From positions 62,001 through 126,000 of the forward strand of contig MELC01000091.1 in NCBI GenBank assembly GCA_001767455.1: a stretch of DNA of 64,000 nucleotides. The letters are read 5' to 3'. Below, piece by piece: positions 1 to 9,171 of the stretch (position 1 is its first letter; each line of letters starts with the position of its first letter). The notes under the pieces were generated by a model, which had not been told where the DNA came from, did no database searches, and saw only the letters and a list, made by a program, of their open reading frames with translations. Position numbers and translations under genes: made by a program. Origin of the DNA: Acidobacteria bacterium RIFCSPLOWO2_12_FULL_66_21 (GTDB lineage Bacteria > Acidobacteriota > Vicinamibacteria > Vicinamibacterales > 2-12-FULL-66-21).

Positions 1-26
1 ACGGCAAGATCGTGGAGGCCACCTGA
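1..26 (+). CDS. ftsE: FtsE C-terminus (partial)
   Basis: Only the last codons are in the window. The frame reads GKIVEAT and then a TGA that overlaps the ftsX start codon (TGATG). The identity rests on the neighbour: FtsE is the cytoplasmic ABC ATPase that partners FtsX and is normally encoded directly upstream with such an overlap. The visible peptide alone would not identify it. Confidence 0.6.
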
Positions 27-916
27 TGCGCGCCATTCGGTACTCGATCGCCGAGGCCGCGGCGAGCCTCTGGCGCGGGGGCGGCGCGGCGTTTGTCGCC
101 GTCCTCACCATCGCCGCCGGTCTGTTCGTGCTCGGCTTCTTCCTCGTCGTCAACGCGAACGTGCAGCGGGTGGTGGGGCGGTGGAGCGAGTCGGCCGAAC
201 TGTCGGTGTACTTGAAGGACGGGGCGACGGCCGACCAGCTGCGGACGGTCGACGAGCTGATCGCGCGAAGCGGCCTCGCCGCCCACCGGGAGTACGTCTC
301 CAAGCAGCAGGCGGGCGCCCGGTTCAAGCAGGATTTCCCCGATCTGGCGCGAAGCTCCGACGAGCTCGACCGCAACCCGTTCCCGGCGTCGGTTGACGTG
401 CGCCTGCGGCCGGAGGCGCGGACGGCCGGTGATGCCATCGAGTCGCTGGCCGGCGCGATCCAAAGCGTCGAGGGCGTGGCCGACGTCCGGTACGATCGCC
501 GCTGGCTCGACCGCCTCAGTGCCATGGTGACGCTCGTGCGCGGCATCGGCCTCGCGATTCTCGTGGTGCTCGCGGTGGCGTCAGCGCTGACGGTCGCCAA
601 TGTCGTCAGGCTCGCGGCCTCCGCGCGGCGCGACGAAATCGAGATCATGCAGCTCGTCGGAGCGCCGTTCGGCTACGTGCGCGGCCCGTTCGTCGTCGAA
701 GGAATCCTGCAAGGGGGGCTGGGCGCCCTCGTCGCCGTCCTCGCCTTGTGGGGATTGTTCGCGCTGGCACGATTTCGCTACGGCCACTTTGCCGCCGATG
801 CGATCGGTCTTTCGACGATTACATTTCTGCCACTGCAGGTGTGGGCGATCGTGGTGGCGGGCGGTATGCTCCTGGGATGCGCCGGCGGTTTCGCCGTCGC
901 CCGCCGCGTGCGATAA
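26..916 (+). CDS. ftsX: Cell division protein FtsX
   Basis: Inner-membrane subunit of the FtsEX complex, which couples ATP hydrolysis to activation of peptidoglycan hydrolases at the division site. The 296 residues show the family layout: cytoplasmic N-terminus, TM1 at about 20-43, a periplasmic loop to about 165, then three more membrane segments near 170-195, 220-248 and 269-291. The loop carries the usual 'NPFPASVDV' region near residues 121-130. The start overlaps the ftsE stop, so the pair is translationally coupled. The length is normal for the family. No hydrolase or adaptor gene follows directly. Confidence 0.95.
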   Translation: MRAIRYSIAEAAASLWRGGGAAFVAVLTIAAGLFVLGFFLVVNANVQRVVGRWSESAELSVYLKDGATADQLRTVDELIARSGLAAHREYVSKQQAGARFKQDFPDLARSSDELDRNPFPASVDVRLRPEARTAGDAIESLAGAIQSVEGVADVRYDRRWLDRLSAMVTLVRGIGLAILVVLAVASALTVANVVRLAASARRDEIEIMQLVGAPFGYVRGPFVVEGILQGGLGALVAVLALWGLFALARFRYGHFAADAIGLSTITFLPLQVWAIVVAGGMLLGCAGGFAVARRVR

Positions 917-920
917 CGAC

Positions 921-1001
921 GATGTGGAGCGGACGGGATGGAGCCGGCGACGAAGCGCCGGTGCAATGAAGGCCGCTGGTCGGAGTGCAGGGGGCCCCGA
1001 C
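921..1001 (+). repeat. Two-hairpin dispersed element, copy 1
   Basis: Intergenic element after ftsX. Hairpin I has arms CCGGCG and CGCCGG around an ACGAAG loop (944-961). Hairpin II has arms GTCGGAG and CCCCGAC (979-985 and 995-1001) around TGCAGGGGG. The same arrangement, with compensatory changes in both stems, recurs upstream of rimM. Related copies precede other start codons in this window. Confidence 0.65.
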
Positions 1002-1041
1002 GAAATGTCGGTCGAGCTTGAAGATTCGGTCGCGGTTGCGG

Positions 1042-1071
1042 TTGACAGCTTTTCCTGTCCGCGCTTACACT
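1042..1071 (+). promoter_or_regulatory. Putative sigma70-type promoter
   Basis: A perfect -35 TTGACA (1042-1047) is separated by 18 bp from TACACT (1066-1071). Transcription would start near 1078, about 30 nt before the ATG at 1109. It is the best promoter match between ftsX and the following small gene. Confidence 0.55.
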
Positions 1072-1108
1072 GGTGACACTCCACAGTATGAACCACGCGA
1101 GGACTCGC

Positions 1109-1393
1109 ATGGCACGCGTCGGCAGCCCGAATCGGCTCAGCGTTCCTGTTTGTGATCCAGCCGACTTCTATCGCCAGGAATTTCTCCGGCACAGGGAATG
1201 TCTCGCGAAGCAGCGCGAGTACTTCTCGGAGCGCGCGATCGGCGACGCGGACCGCGCGCTGGCGCTGGTCCTGTCGCAGCTCAAAGAGCTGTGCGAGAAG
1301 GACGGCGGCGATCAACTGATCTGCCGGCTCCTTCGCACCTTCAACGCCGTCACCGGCCTCTCCAGCTGGTCCGACCCGAAACAGTTTCACTGA
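1109..1393 (+). CDS. Small hypothetical protein
   Basis: Unrecognised 94-residue soluble protein, charged and probably mostly helical, with Cys residues near 15, 27, 57 and 67. There is no signal peptide or membrane segment. The ATG at 1109 is preferred because GAGGA lies 6 nt upstream and a TTGACA/TACACT promoter lies further upstream. In-frame ATGs at 1088 and 1073 are alternatives. It sits between ftsX and the glycerate kinase gene. Coding is supported by the clean frame, ribosome binding site and promoter, not by homology. Confidence 0.55.
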   Translation: MARVGSPNRLSVPVCDPADFYRQEFLRHRECLAKQREYFSERAIGDADRALALVLSQLKELCEKDGGDQLICRLLRTFNAVTGLSSWSDPKQFH

Positions 1394-1428
1394 GCGGCCT
1401 TCCTTCACTCAGACTCGATCTTCGGCAC

Positions 1429-2712
1429 ATGCTGCGCGCGGCAGTCGAGGCGGTCGAACCGCGTCGCCTCGTCGCATCGGCGCGCGCGCTCCCCGCGCTC
1501 GACGGCCGGCCCCTCTTCGTGATTGCCGCGGGCAAGGCCGCGTGGCCGATGGCCTCTGGGCTGGCGGATGTGCCTGGACTGGGAATCGAGGCCGGACTGC
1601 TGGCCGGACCGCGCATCGGTGCCGGTCCGCTTCCCGCGCGATTCGAATGGATCGCGGGAGGACACCCGCGGCCCGACGCCGCCAGTGAAGCCGGGGGCCG
1701 TCGTGCGCTGGCCCTCGCGCGCCAGAGCCGGTCAGGAGGAGCGCTTCTCGTGTTGTTGTCCGGCGGGGCCTCGTCGCTGCTCGCGGTGCCCGCGCCCGGC
1801 CTCACGCTCGACGACAAGGGCGCCACCATTGCCGCGCTGATGGACGAAGGTGCCGGCATCGCCGATCTGAACTGTGTCAGGAAGCATCTCTCCGCGATCA
1901 AAGGGGGACGGCTTGGCGCGACGGCCGGTTCCGCCATCGCGCTGGTCATCTCAGACGTGCACACACCCATCGAGGACGATCCCGCGGTCATCGGATCCGG
2001 ACCGGTTTCGCCCGATGGCACGACGTTCACCGACGCCCTGTCCATCCTGCGCCGAACGGGTCCGCTCGACCGCTTTCCGCGCGCGGCCGTTGCGTACCTG
2101 GAGCGCGGCGCGCGCGGTGGCGTCGAAGAGACGCCCAAGCCGGGCGATCCGCGGCTCACGGACGTTGTCTACGAGATCCTGGCGAACCGCCACACGGCGG
2201 TCGCCGGCGCCGCGCGCATGGCCCGTGAGCTCGGCTGCGAGGTGCATGTGATTGCCGAAGCGACGCGCGGCGAGGCGCGCGAGGCAGGGGCGGCGTTCGC
2301 CCGGACGGCTCTCGATACGGCGGGATCGTCCGATGCGCCGCGTGTCTGCGTGATCGGATCCGGTGAGACGACGGTCCATGTCCGGGGCAGTGGCGTGGGA
2401 GGCCGCAACCAGGAGTTCGCACTGGCCGCTGTGGCCGTACTCGATGGGTCCGCGACCGGCGCGGGCCGGCCCGCCGTGCTTGCCAGCGTGGGAACCGACG
2501 GCATCGACGGTCCGACCGATGCCGCGGGCGCCGTTGTGGATTCCTCGAGCGCCGCGCGCGCGCGCCGCGCGGCGCTCGATCCCGGCGCTGCGTGTGCCCG
2601 CAACGCGTCCTACGACTTCTTCGAGGCGCTTGGGGATCTCATCAAGTGGGGGCCGACCGGCACCAACGTCGGCGATGTGCACGTCGCGCTGGTCGCGCGC
2701 GGGCAGCCCTGA
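1429..2712 (+). CDS. gckA: Glycerate 2-kinase (MOFRL family)
   Basis: Predicted ATP-dependent kinase making 2-phosphoglycerate from D-glycerate, feeding glycolysis from serine, glyoxylate or hydroxypyruvate breakdown. About 427 residues, normal for the GckA/TtuD group. Visible signatures are GAGKAAWPMA near residue 34, SGGASSLL, CVRKHLSAIKGGRLG, GSGPVSPDGTTF, GGRNQEFALA, and the C-terminal MOFRL motif GTDGIDGPTDAAGA. The frame is open far upstream. The ATG at 1429 is chosen because family members begin just before 'RAAVEAVEPRR', but no strong ribosome binding site is visible, so a nearby start is possible. Confidence 0.9.
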   Translation: MLRAAVEAVEPRRLVASARALPALDGRPLFVIAAGKAAWPMASGLADVPGLGIEAGLLAGPRIGAGPLPARFEWIAGGHPRPDAASEAGGRRALALARQSRSGGALLVLLSGGASSLLAVPAPGLTLDDKGATIAALMDEGAGIADLNCVRKHLSAIKGGRLGATAGSAIALVISDVHTPIEDDPAVIGSGPVSPDGTTFTDALSILRRTGPLDRFPRAAVAYLERGARGGVEETPKPGDPRLTDVVYEILANRHTAVAGAARMARELGCEVHVIAEATRGEAREAGAAFARTALDTAGSSDAPRVCVIGSGETTVHVRGSGVGGRNQEFALAAVAVLDGSATGAGRPAVLASVGTDGIDGPTDAAGAVVDSSSAARARRAALDPGAACARNASYDFFEALGDLIKWGPTGTNVGDVHVALVARGQP

Positions 2713-2748
2713 CTGCCTGTAGGCCTGCCATCCAGCCGCGCGCCGTCG

Positions 2749-2754
2749 TAGAAT
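2749..2754 (+). promoter_or_regulatory. -10-like TAGAAT six bases before ATG
   Basis: TAGAAT ends 6 nt before the ATG at 2761, with a weak CTGCCA -35 18 bp upstream (2725-2730). If used, the transcript would start at or next to the start codon and be leaderless, as also inferred for nagZ. Confidence 0.35.
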
Positions 2755-2760
2755 CAGCTC

Positions 2761-3174
2761 ATGGGAACACGCGCAAAGCTCGTTCTGTCGGTGTTCGTCG
2801 CGCTGCTCGTGTGTCTGGGCATCGGGTACGTCTGGGGGACGTCCGGCCGGTCCGCGGCTGAGGCGATGCTCGACGATGTGCGCCAGCAGCTCGATCTCGC
2901 GCAGGCGCGCGGGCTCGTGCTCGAAGCGCGCGTCAGTCTCTACAACAACAATTTCGGGGACGCCAGCCATCACCTGGAAGACGCCAAGGAGCCGTTGCGC
3001 CGCGTCGGGGAGCGCTACCGTCAGGCGGGCGAACGGGCGCCGGCCTCGAGGATCGAGGCGGCGCTGAAGGATGTCGAGGAAGCGCAGCGACTGGCCGGCA
3101 AGCTGGATCCGTCGGCGAACGCGCGGGCCGGCGCCGCGCTCGACGCGATCGCCCTCGCTACTTCAAAATCGTAG
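2761..3174 (+). CDS. Membrane-anchored hypothetical protein
   Basis: 137 residues. One N-terminal membrane segment (about 7-27) is followed by an extracytoplasmic helical domain that looks TPR- or coiled-coil-like, with regular Ala/Leu/Glu spacing and 'LYNNNFGDASHHLEDAK'. It is likely an inner-membrane-tethered scaffold of unknown function. The last 17 bases overlap the 3' end of the convergent sigma-linked gene. No specific family recognised. Confidence 0.6.
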   Translation: MGTRAKLVLSVFVALLVCLGIGYVWGTSGRSAAEAMLDDVRQQLDLAQARGLVLEARVSLYNNNFGDASHHLEDAKEPLRRVGERYRQAGERAPASRIEAALKDVEEAQRLAGKLDPSANARAGAALDAIALATSKS

Positions 3175-4093
3175 CCTTCAGCTCGACGCGGACGCCTGAC
3201 CGCGGCGACCTCGGATCGGCGGACTGGGACACCACGATCGGCTTGCCGTCTTCGAGCAGGCTCGTGACGGTCTGGTTCACGAGCGGCGGCGTGTTCCGGT
3301 CCCCTTCGACGGCCTGTCCCCTGTACTCCAGCGCGAACCACACGCGGACCCGTCCGTCGCGCACGATTTCCGCGCGAGTATCCACGTTGAGAACCACTCC
3401 CGCCTGCGCCGTCCGCACGTGACCGTTCTCGCGATCGGCGAGCAGCAGCGTGACCGTCCGCGGCGGGATGGCCGTGGCCTCGCGTTGTTCGGTGATCGTG
3501 ATCTCGAGCCGGATGTTCGCCATTTGCGCGGGCGGGCGCGGTGGCGGCGGTATCGCTGCGGCCGGGGCCTCCGGCTTTGCCTGCGGCGGCTGCGCCTGAA
3601 CGCCCGTGCCGGGGACACCCGGGACGTTCGCCGCGCTCACCTGCGCGCTGCGATCCCCGAATACGTTGCCGACTGCCGGCATTCGGATCGGCGTGTCGGT
3701 CGTCTTCGACTTGCGCACCGCCGGCGCCGAGGACTTGGCGGCTGGTTCGTTCGGACGCGGCGCGGAGTCTTTCGTGACTGGTGACAGCACTGGCGCGGGC
3801 TGTGGCTCGCGCGCCGCGATCGCGGCCACCTGAGATGACGGAGGAGCGGAATCGTGATCCGGCTGGACACGCGGGATCAGCAGGACGGCCGCGATCAGGA
3901 CGGCGACGCTTCCGGCGGCGAGCGCCAGGCGCGGACGCAGAGACGCGTGGGGCCGCACCGCGCGCAGGCGCCCAACCACCCGCCGCTGGAGTCCGGGTCG
4001 CGGATCGACGTGCATCATCCGCTCGACGGCGCGATCGATCGCGCTGTCGATGGCGGTGTGATGTCCGTCACTCTGTGGATTATCGCTAGTCAT
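3158..4093 (-). CDS. Sigma-factor-linked membrane protein (putative anti-sigma-like)
   Basis: About 311 residues. A cytoplasmic N-terminus (1-60) is followed by a single membrane segment (LALAAGSVAVLIAAVLLI), a long Pro/Ala-rich linker, and a C-terminal domain starting near 'MANIRLEITITEQ' that looks like a beta-rich extracytoplasmic domain. It starts inside the end of the ECF sigma gene (ATGACTAG overlap), so the two are translationally coupled, which suggests a regulatory partner. The zinc anti-sigma motif HxxxCxxC is absent, so an anti-sigma role is inferred from context only. An ATG two codons upstream is an alternative start. Confidence 0.65.
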   Translation of the reverse strand: MTSDNPQSDGHHTAIDSAIDRAVERMMHVDPRPGLQRRVVGRLRAVRPHASLRPRLALAAGSVAVLIAAVLLIPRVQPDHDSAPPSSQVAAIAAREPQPAPVLSPVTKDSAPRPNEPAAKSSAPAVRKSKTTDTPIRMPAVGNVFGDRSAQVSAANVPGVPGTGVQAQPPQAKPEAPAAAIPPPPRPPAQMANIRLEITITEQREATAIPPRTVTLLLADRENGHVRTAQAGVVLNVDTRAEIVRDGRVRVWFALEYRGQAVEGDRNTPPLVNQTVTSLLEDGKPIVVSQSADPRSPRSGVRVELKATILK

Positions 4094-4712
4094 ACGCATA
4101 CCCCATGGCCGCCAGCTTCCGCTTGAGCACGCGGCGGGCCTCCGCCACACGCCACTTCACCGTACCGACCGGCGCCCCCAGCATTTCTCCAATCTGCTCG
4201 TAGGTGTGCTCCCCCGAACCGGCCAGGAGCAGCGCATCCCGCAACTTCCGCGGCAGGGTACCGATGAGCCGCGTCACGTTTCGCTGCAGCTCGTCGTCGA
4301 CGAGCGTGTCTTCCTGGGACCTGTCGGCCGCCGCGATGCGCTCCACCTGGTCCACCGTGTCCTCGCCGGGCTCCTGCCGGGACGTGACGGTCAGGCGCAG
4401 CCACCGTGTGAGGCTTTTCCGCCGATCGATCGCCTTGCGCCAGGTGATGGACAGGAGCCAGGTGCGGAACTGCGATTCGCCGCGGAAGGTGTCCAGCTTC
4501 CGGAACGCCGTGACGAACGCCTCCTGCGTCACGTCGTCGGCTTCCGCTGGGGAGCCGACAGCGGCCAGGGCCGCGCGGAATACGGCCCGCCGGTTGCGCA
4601 CGACGAGCTCGCCGAAGGCTTCGGCGTCCCCGGCCTGCGCCAGCCGCACCAGATCCAGGTCTGTCGCTGCCAGCGGCTCGATTCCGGTCACACAGTCAGT
4701 AGACTCGTCCAC
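4086..4712 (-). CDS. ECF RNA polymerase sigma factor
   Basis: 208-residue ECF sigma factor. Region 2 has '[31 protein letters not shown]' features (about 59-90), and region 4 has '[36 protein letters not shown]' features (about 153-190), with the helix-turn-helix that reads the -35. It starts with GTG. The upstream side faces rnr, so the two genes share a short divergent promoter region. Coupled to the membrane protein downstream. The stimulus is unknown. Confidence 0.92.
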   Translation of the reverse strand: MDESTDCVTGIEPLAATDLDLVRLAQAGDAEAFGELVVRNRRAVFRAALAAVGSPAEADDVTQEAFVTAFRKLDTFRGESQFRTWLLSITWRKAIDRRKSLTRWLRLTVTSRQEPGEDTVDQVERIAAADRSQEDTLVDDELQRNVTRLIGTLPRKLRDALLLAGSGEHTYEQIGEMLGAPVGTVKWRVAEARRVLKRKLAAMGYAYD

Positions 4713-4733
4713 GGGGCCGCCGGTTGGGAAATG

Positions 4734-4763
4734 GGGACAAAAGAGGGCCGTCCCCGGTAGACT
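4734..4763 (+). promoter_or_regulatory. Putative rnr promoter with dyad
   Basis: GGGACA (4734-4739), an 18-bp spacer and TAGACT (4758-4763), which ends 7 nt before the rnr ATG. A perfect 6-bp dyad GGGGAC/GTCCCC (4733-4738 and 4750-4755) overlaps the -35 and spacer and could be an operator. It is a plausible promoter but unproven. Confidence 0.35.
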
Positions 4764-4770
4764 CGAAGGA

Positions 4771-7074
4771 ATGTTGAATCACGAGCAGTTGCTCAAGCTC
4801 ATTGGGGACAAACTCGACCACCCGGCGACGCCGCGCGAGCTCCTGCAGCGGCTCAAAATCCCGCGCGACCAGCGCCCGGCGGTCAAGCGGCTCCTGGGCG
4901 ATCTGGTGACCTCGGGCGCCCTCGTCCAGACGCGCGGCGACCGGTACGGCATCCCCGATCGCATGAACCTCGTGGTCGGCCGCATGGTGACACATCCGCG
5001 GGGCTTTGGGTTCGTCATTCCTGACAAGCCGCTCGAGGAGGTCAAAGGGGATCTCTATATCGCCGGCAGCAACCTGAACCAGGCGATGCACGGCGACCGT
5101 GTCGTCGCCCGGATCGAGCGCGTCGCGGACAACCGTGCGGAGGGGCGCATCGTGCGCATCCTCGAGCGCGGGTCCGCCACGGTCGTCGGTCGCTTTGACG
5201 TCGATGCATCGGGCATCGGCTTCGTCGTTCCCTTCGACCGCCGCCTGATCATGGACGTGCAGATCCCGTCTGGAGAGTCGCTCACCGCGCGGGCCGGCGA
5301 CATGGTCGTCGTCGAGATCACCCGGTGGCCGACGCCGGCGCGCGGACCGCTTGGCCGCGTCACCGAAGTGCTGGGCGATGTCGACGAGCCCGGCGTCGAC
5401 ACCGAGATCATCATCCGCAAGTTTGGTATCCCCGACGAGCACGGCGCGGAGGCGGTTGCGGAAGCCCGGCGGATAGGCGGCGACGTCCGCGAGAAAGATC
5501 TGCGAGGCCGAACCGACTTCCGGCCGATCCTGACGGTCACCATCGACGGCGAGCACGCGCGCGATTTCGACGACGCGATCACCATCGAGGTGCTGCCGAA
5601 CCGGAACTACTGGCTCGGCGTGCACATCGCCGACGTGGCGCACTACGTGCCGGAGGGCGGGGCGCTCGACGAGGAAGCGTACGAGCGCGGCACGTCCGTG
5701 TATTTCCCCGAGCGTGCCGTCCACATGTTCCCGTCCGAGCTGGCGACCGGACTGTGCAGCCTCAATCCGAACGTCGATCGCCTCGTGCAGTCGTGCCTGA
5801 TGGAGGTGGATCGCCGCGGGACAGTCGTGCGGTACGAGCTGCACGACGGCGTCATCCACAGCGACGCGCGCATGACCTACGCCGACGTCAACGCCATCCT
5901 CACCGAGGGCGACGCGGAGGTCATCGCGCGCCATCGCCATCTCGTGCCCATGTTCGAGACGATGCGGGAGCTGTTCGAGATCCTCAACAAGCGGCGGCAC
6001 CACCGCGGGTCGATCGACTTCGATCTGAAGGAACCGGAGATCGTGCTCGACGACGCGGGCCTGGTCGAGGAGATCATCGCCGCCGAGCGCAACATCGCGC
6101 ACCGCATCATCGAAGAGTTCATGCTCCTTGCCAACGAGACGGTCGCCGGGCACCTCGACGCCAGCAACGTGCCGACGCTCTACCGCGTCCACGAGGAGCC
6201 GGATCCGCTCAAGGTCGAGCAATTCGAGGAATTCGTCGCGACACTCGGCTACAGCCTGGGCGCGCCGCCCGACGAGGTCAAGCCGAAGCACTTCCAGAAG
6301 CTCGTCGAGAAGATGCGCGGCACGCCGGAGGAGAAGCCGATCGCCTTCCTGATGCTCCGGACGATGCAGAAGGCGCGGTACGATCCGTCGAACCTCGGGC
6401 ACTTCGGCCTGGCGGCGACGAGCTACACGCATTTCACCTCTCCGATTCGACGGTACCCCGATCTCGTCGTGCACAGGACGCTGCGCGAGTCGCGCCAGGG
6501 GGTGATGAACGAGGATCGCCGGGAGGAGCTGACCGACGATCTGCCGGAGATGGCGATGCAGACGTCGGAGCGCGAGCGGCGCGCCGACGAGGCGGAGCGC
6601 GAGCTGGTCCAGTGGAAGAAGGTCCGTTTCATGGCGGACAAGGTCGGCGACGAATTCGAGGGCTACATCACCGGCGTCACCGCGTTCGGCCTGTTCATCG
6701 AGCTGGTGGAGCATTTCGTCGAAGGCATGGTCCACGTGTCCACGATGGCCGATGATTATTACCGCTTCGTGGAGCGTGCGCACGTCCTGCGCGGGGCGAA
6801 CACCGGCAAGGTGTACCGCCTGGGCGACAGGGTCAGCGTGCAGGTCGTCAAGGTGGACATGGAGCGCCGGCAGATCGACCTGGGACTCGTCGACATTCTC
6901 GAGAACGTGCGGGCCGCCGCCGCCCGCGGCCGCGGCGGGCCGCCGCGGCCCCGCTCCACGCGCGAGAGTGACGCGAAACGTGGCGCACGCGCCAGGCGCG
7001 GCGGGCCGGCGCGTGAGAAGAAGCGCGCGCCGCGCTCCGGAAAAGGGGAGCGTCGGCGGCGGAAGCGGCCGTAA
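4771..7074 (+). CDS. rnr: Ribonuclease R
   Basis: 3'-5' exoribonuclease of the RNB family that degrades structured RNA, including mRNA and rRNA. 767 residues: N-terminal winged helix (1-65), two cold-shock domains (about 70-225), RNB catalytic core with the Asp cluster '[12 protein letters not shown]' near 262-273, an S1 domain from about 626 ('[19 protein letters not shown]'), and a strongly basic Arg/Lys tail (about 715-767) typical of RNase R. The ATG at 4771 is chosen at the start of the homologous region. GAAGGA abuts it, which is too close for a standard ribosome binding site, so a leaderless mRNA is possible. selB follows after 19 bp. Confidence 0.95.
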   Translation: MLNHEQLLKLIGDKLDHPATPRELLQRLKIPRDQRPAVKRLLGDLVTSGALVQTRGDRYGIPDRMNLVVGRMVTHPRGFGFVIPDKPLEEVKGDLYIAGSNLNQAMHGDRVVARIERVADNRAEGRIVRILERGSATVVGRFDVDASGIGFVVPFDRRLIMDVQIPSGESLTARAGDMVVVEITRWPTPARGPLGRVTEVLGDVDEPGVDTEIIIRKFGIPDEHGAEAVAEARRIGGDVREKDLRGRTDFRPILTVTIDGEHARDFDDAITIEVLPNRNYWLGVHIADVAHYVPEGGALDEEAYERGTSVYFPERAVHMFPSELATGLCSLNPNVDRLVQSCLMEVDRRGTVVRYELHDGVIHSDARMTYADVNAILTEGDAEVIARHRHLVPMFETMRELFEILNKRRHHRGSIDFDLKEPEIVLDDAGLVEEIIAAERNIAHRIIEEFMLLANETVAGHLDASNVPTLYRVHEEPDPLKVEQFEEFVATLGYSLGAPPDEVKPKHFQKLVEKMRGTPEEKPIAFLMLRTMQKARYDPSNLGHFGLAATSYTHFTSPIRRYPDLVVHRTLRESRQGVMNEDRREELTDDLPEMAMQTSERERRADEAERELVQWKKVRFMADKVGDEFEGYITGVTAFGLFIELVEHFVEGMVHVSTMADDYYRFVERAHVLRGANTGKVYRLGDRVSVQVVKVDMERRQIDLGLVDILENVRAAAARGRGGPPRPRSTRESDAKRGARARRGGPAREKKRAPRSGKGERRRRKRP

Positions 7075-7093
7075 GGGAGCGAGCCGAGCGCGC

Positions 7094-9010
7094 ATGCGAT
7101 CGATCGTTGTCGGCACGGCGGGACACATCGACCACGGGAAGAGTGCGCTCGTGCGCGCGCTGACCGGCATCGACCCCGATCGGCTGAAGGAAGAGAAGGC
7201 GCGCGGCATCACCATCGATCTCGGCTTCGCGCACCTGCACACCGAAGGCGTCGACTTCGGGTTCGTCGACGTGCCTGGCCACGAGCGCTTCGTCAAGAAC
7301 ATGCTCGCCGGCGCGGGCGGCATCGATCTGGTGCTGCTGGTCGTCGCGGCCGACGAGTCGGTGATGCCGCAGACGCGCGAGCACTTCGAGATCTGCCGCC
7401 TCCTGCACATCCCCGCCGGAGTGATCGTCCTCACGAAAGCGGATCTCGCCGACGCCGACACGATCGAGCTTGCTGGGATGGAGACGCGCGAGCTCGTGGC
7501 CGGTTCCTTCCTCGAGAACGCGCCGCTCATCGCCGTCTCGTCCACCACCGGCCGCGGCCTCGACCAGCTGCGCGCGGCGCTGGTCGCGATGGCGGCGACG
7601 ATCGAGCCGCGCGACGCCGCGGGTCCGGTCCGCCTGCCGATCGACCGCGTGTTTTCCGTCAAAGGGTTCGGGACGGTTGTCACGGGGACGCTGACCTCGG
7701 GGGAGCTGCACAACGAGCAGCCGCTGGTCGTCGTGCCACGCGGCCTCGAGGTGAAAGTGCGCGGGCTCCAGGTGCACGGCCGTGTCGCCGGGCGGGCGCG
7801 AGCCGGACGCCGGATTGCCGTGAATCTGGGCGGCGTGGACGTCCCGGACCTGTCGCGCGGCGATACGCTGGTTGCGCCTGGGACGCTCGAACCCACGCGC
7901 CGGCTCGACGCCATCGTCGAGATGCTCGCGGACGCGCGCGCGTTGCGGCACGGAAGCCGCGTCCGGTTCCATCACGGCACGGTGGAGCTGCTCGGCCGCG
8001 TCGCCATCGCGGGTTCGCCGGCGGGCGAGAGCAACCTGGCGGAAATCCCGGCGGGCCGCTCGGCCTTCGCTCGCATCCGGCTCGAAGCGCCGGCCGTGCT
8101 GACGCGAGGCGACCGCTTCATCATTCGCGCGTACTCGCCGCCCGTGACCATCGGCGGCGGCACGGTGCTCGATCCGCAGCCGGCGCGGTCTCCGATTCGG
8201 ACCGCGGCCGGCCTCGCGCGGTTCCGCGGACTGCATGACGAGGCTGGCGGGGCCGATGCGGCGATTCTGACGTTCCTCGCGGAGCGGGGCGGGGCGGGAC
8301 TGCCGCGAACCGCGCTTGTCAGCCGCGTGGGCCTGCCGGCTGCCGCCGCCGCCGACGCCGTGGTTCGACTCGCGGCCGCCGGCCGTCTGGTCGATCTCGG
8401 CGATGTGCTCGTCGCGCCGCCCGTCGTGGCCGCGCTGTCCGCGCGGCTTCTCGAGGCGATGGCCGCGCACCACGACTCGCAGCCGCTTTCGGAGGGACTG
8501 CCGCGTGAGGAAGCGCGCGAGCGGATCTTCGGCCGGGCGGCCCCCGCCGTCTTCGAGCACGTCGTGGCGCGGCTCGCCGCCGCACGGACGATCGTCGCGC
8601 GCGATCGGCTGGCGCTCGCCGGACGCCAGGTTGCGATGACGCCGGAGGAAGCGGCCGCCCGCGCCGGGATCGATCGCGTGTACCGCGAGGCCGGCCTCAC
8701 GCCCCCGGATCTGTCCGCGGCCGCCTCTGTCGCGGGCGTGCCGTCGGCTGTCGCCGAGCGCGTCGTGCAACTGCTGCTGCGCGAGCGGACGCTCGTGAAG
8801 ATCGAGGCGCTGCTGTTCCACGCCGAGGCGCTCGACCATCTGAAGTCGGAAGTGCGCGCGCTGAAGACGCCGGCCGCGCAGCCGCGCGTGGACGTCGCCG
8901 CGTTCAAGCAGCGCTATGGCATCTCGCGCAAATACGCGATTCCGTTGCTGGAGTATCTGGATCGGGAGCGGGTGACGAGGCGGGTCGGTGATTCGCGGGT
9001 CGTGCTGTAG
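7094..9010 (+). CDS. selB: Selenocysteine-specific elongation factor SelB
   Basis: Translation GTPase that delivers Sec-tRNA to UGA codons marked by a SECIS hairpin. 638 residues: G1 motif GHIDHGKS (10-17), switch region '[10 protein letters not shown]', G3 DVPGH (59-63), a TKAD G4 variant near 115, EF-Tu-like domains 2-3, and a C-terminal array of winged-helix domains ending '[27 protein letters not shown]'. Its presence implies selenoprotein synthesis in this organism. selA, selC and selD are not in the window. Probably cotranscribed with rnr. It ends 2 bp from the convergent tatA. Confidence 0.93.
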   Translation: MRSIVVGTAGHIDHGKSALVRALTGIDPDRLKEEKARGITIDLGFAHLHTEGVDFGFVDVPGHERFVKNMLAGAGGIDLVLLVVAADESVMPQTREHFEICRLLHIPAGVIVLTKADLADADTIELAGMETRELVAGSFLENAPLIAVSSTTGRGLDQLRAALVAMAATIEPRDAAGPVRLPIDRVFSVKGFGTVVTGTLTSGELHNEQPLVVVPRGLEVKVRGLQVHGRVAGRARAGRRIAVNLGGVDVPDLSRGDTLVAPGTLEPTRRLDAIVEMLADARALRHGSRVRFHHGTVELLGRVAIAGSPAGESNLAEIPAGRSAFARIRLEAPAVLTRGDRFIIRAYSPPVTIGGGTVLDPQPARSPIRTAAGLARFRGLHDEAGGADAAILTFLAERGGAGLPRTALVSRVGLPAAAAADAVVRLAAAGRLVDLGDVLVAPPVVAALSARLLEAMAAHHDSQPLSEGLPREEARERIFGRAAPAVFEHVVARLAAARTIVARDRLALAGRQVAMTPEEAAARAGIDRVYREAGLTPPDLSAAASVAGVPSAVAERVVQLLLRERTLVKIEALLFHAEALDHLKSEVRALKTPAAQPRVDVAAFKQRYGISRKYAIPLLEYLDRERVTRRVGDSRVVL

Positions 9011-9012
9011 CG

Positions 9013-9171
9013 CTACTCGTCGCGCTTGGCGCCCTCGCGCGACGCGTCCTTGAAGTTCCGGATGCCCTTCCCGATGCCCCGTCCGATCTCGGGCAGGCGG
9101 TTTGCACCGAAGATCATGATGATGATGAAGACGATGATGACGAGCTCTGGGAAGCCGAGGCGGCCCAACAT
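9013..9171 (-). CDS. tatA: Sec-independent translocase subunit TatA
   Basis: 52-residue single-pass protein of the twin-arginine translocase. It has the N-terminal membrane helix (about 8-23), the 'FGANRLPEIGRGIGKGIRNFK' amphipathic region and a charged C-terminus. The start is set by AGGAG 6 nt upstream of the ATG. The frame is open further upstream but lacks TatA similarity. It is short, as TatA/TatE homologues often are. tatB and tatC are not nearby. Confidence 0.93.
   Translation of the reverse strand: MLGRLGFPELVIIVFIIIMIFGANRLPEIGRGIGKGIRNFKDASREGAKRDE

Noticed and set aside
4696-7914. Very long minus-strand open frame opposite rnr and selB
   Set aside because: It mirrors two confident plus-strand genes, has low-complexity Arg/Pro-rich composition and no motif. 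High-G+C antisense frames stay open by codon bias.
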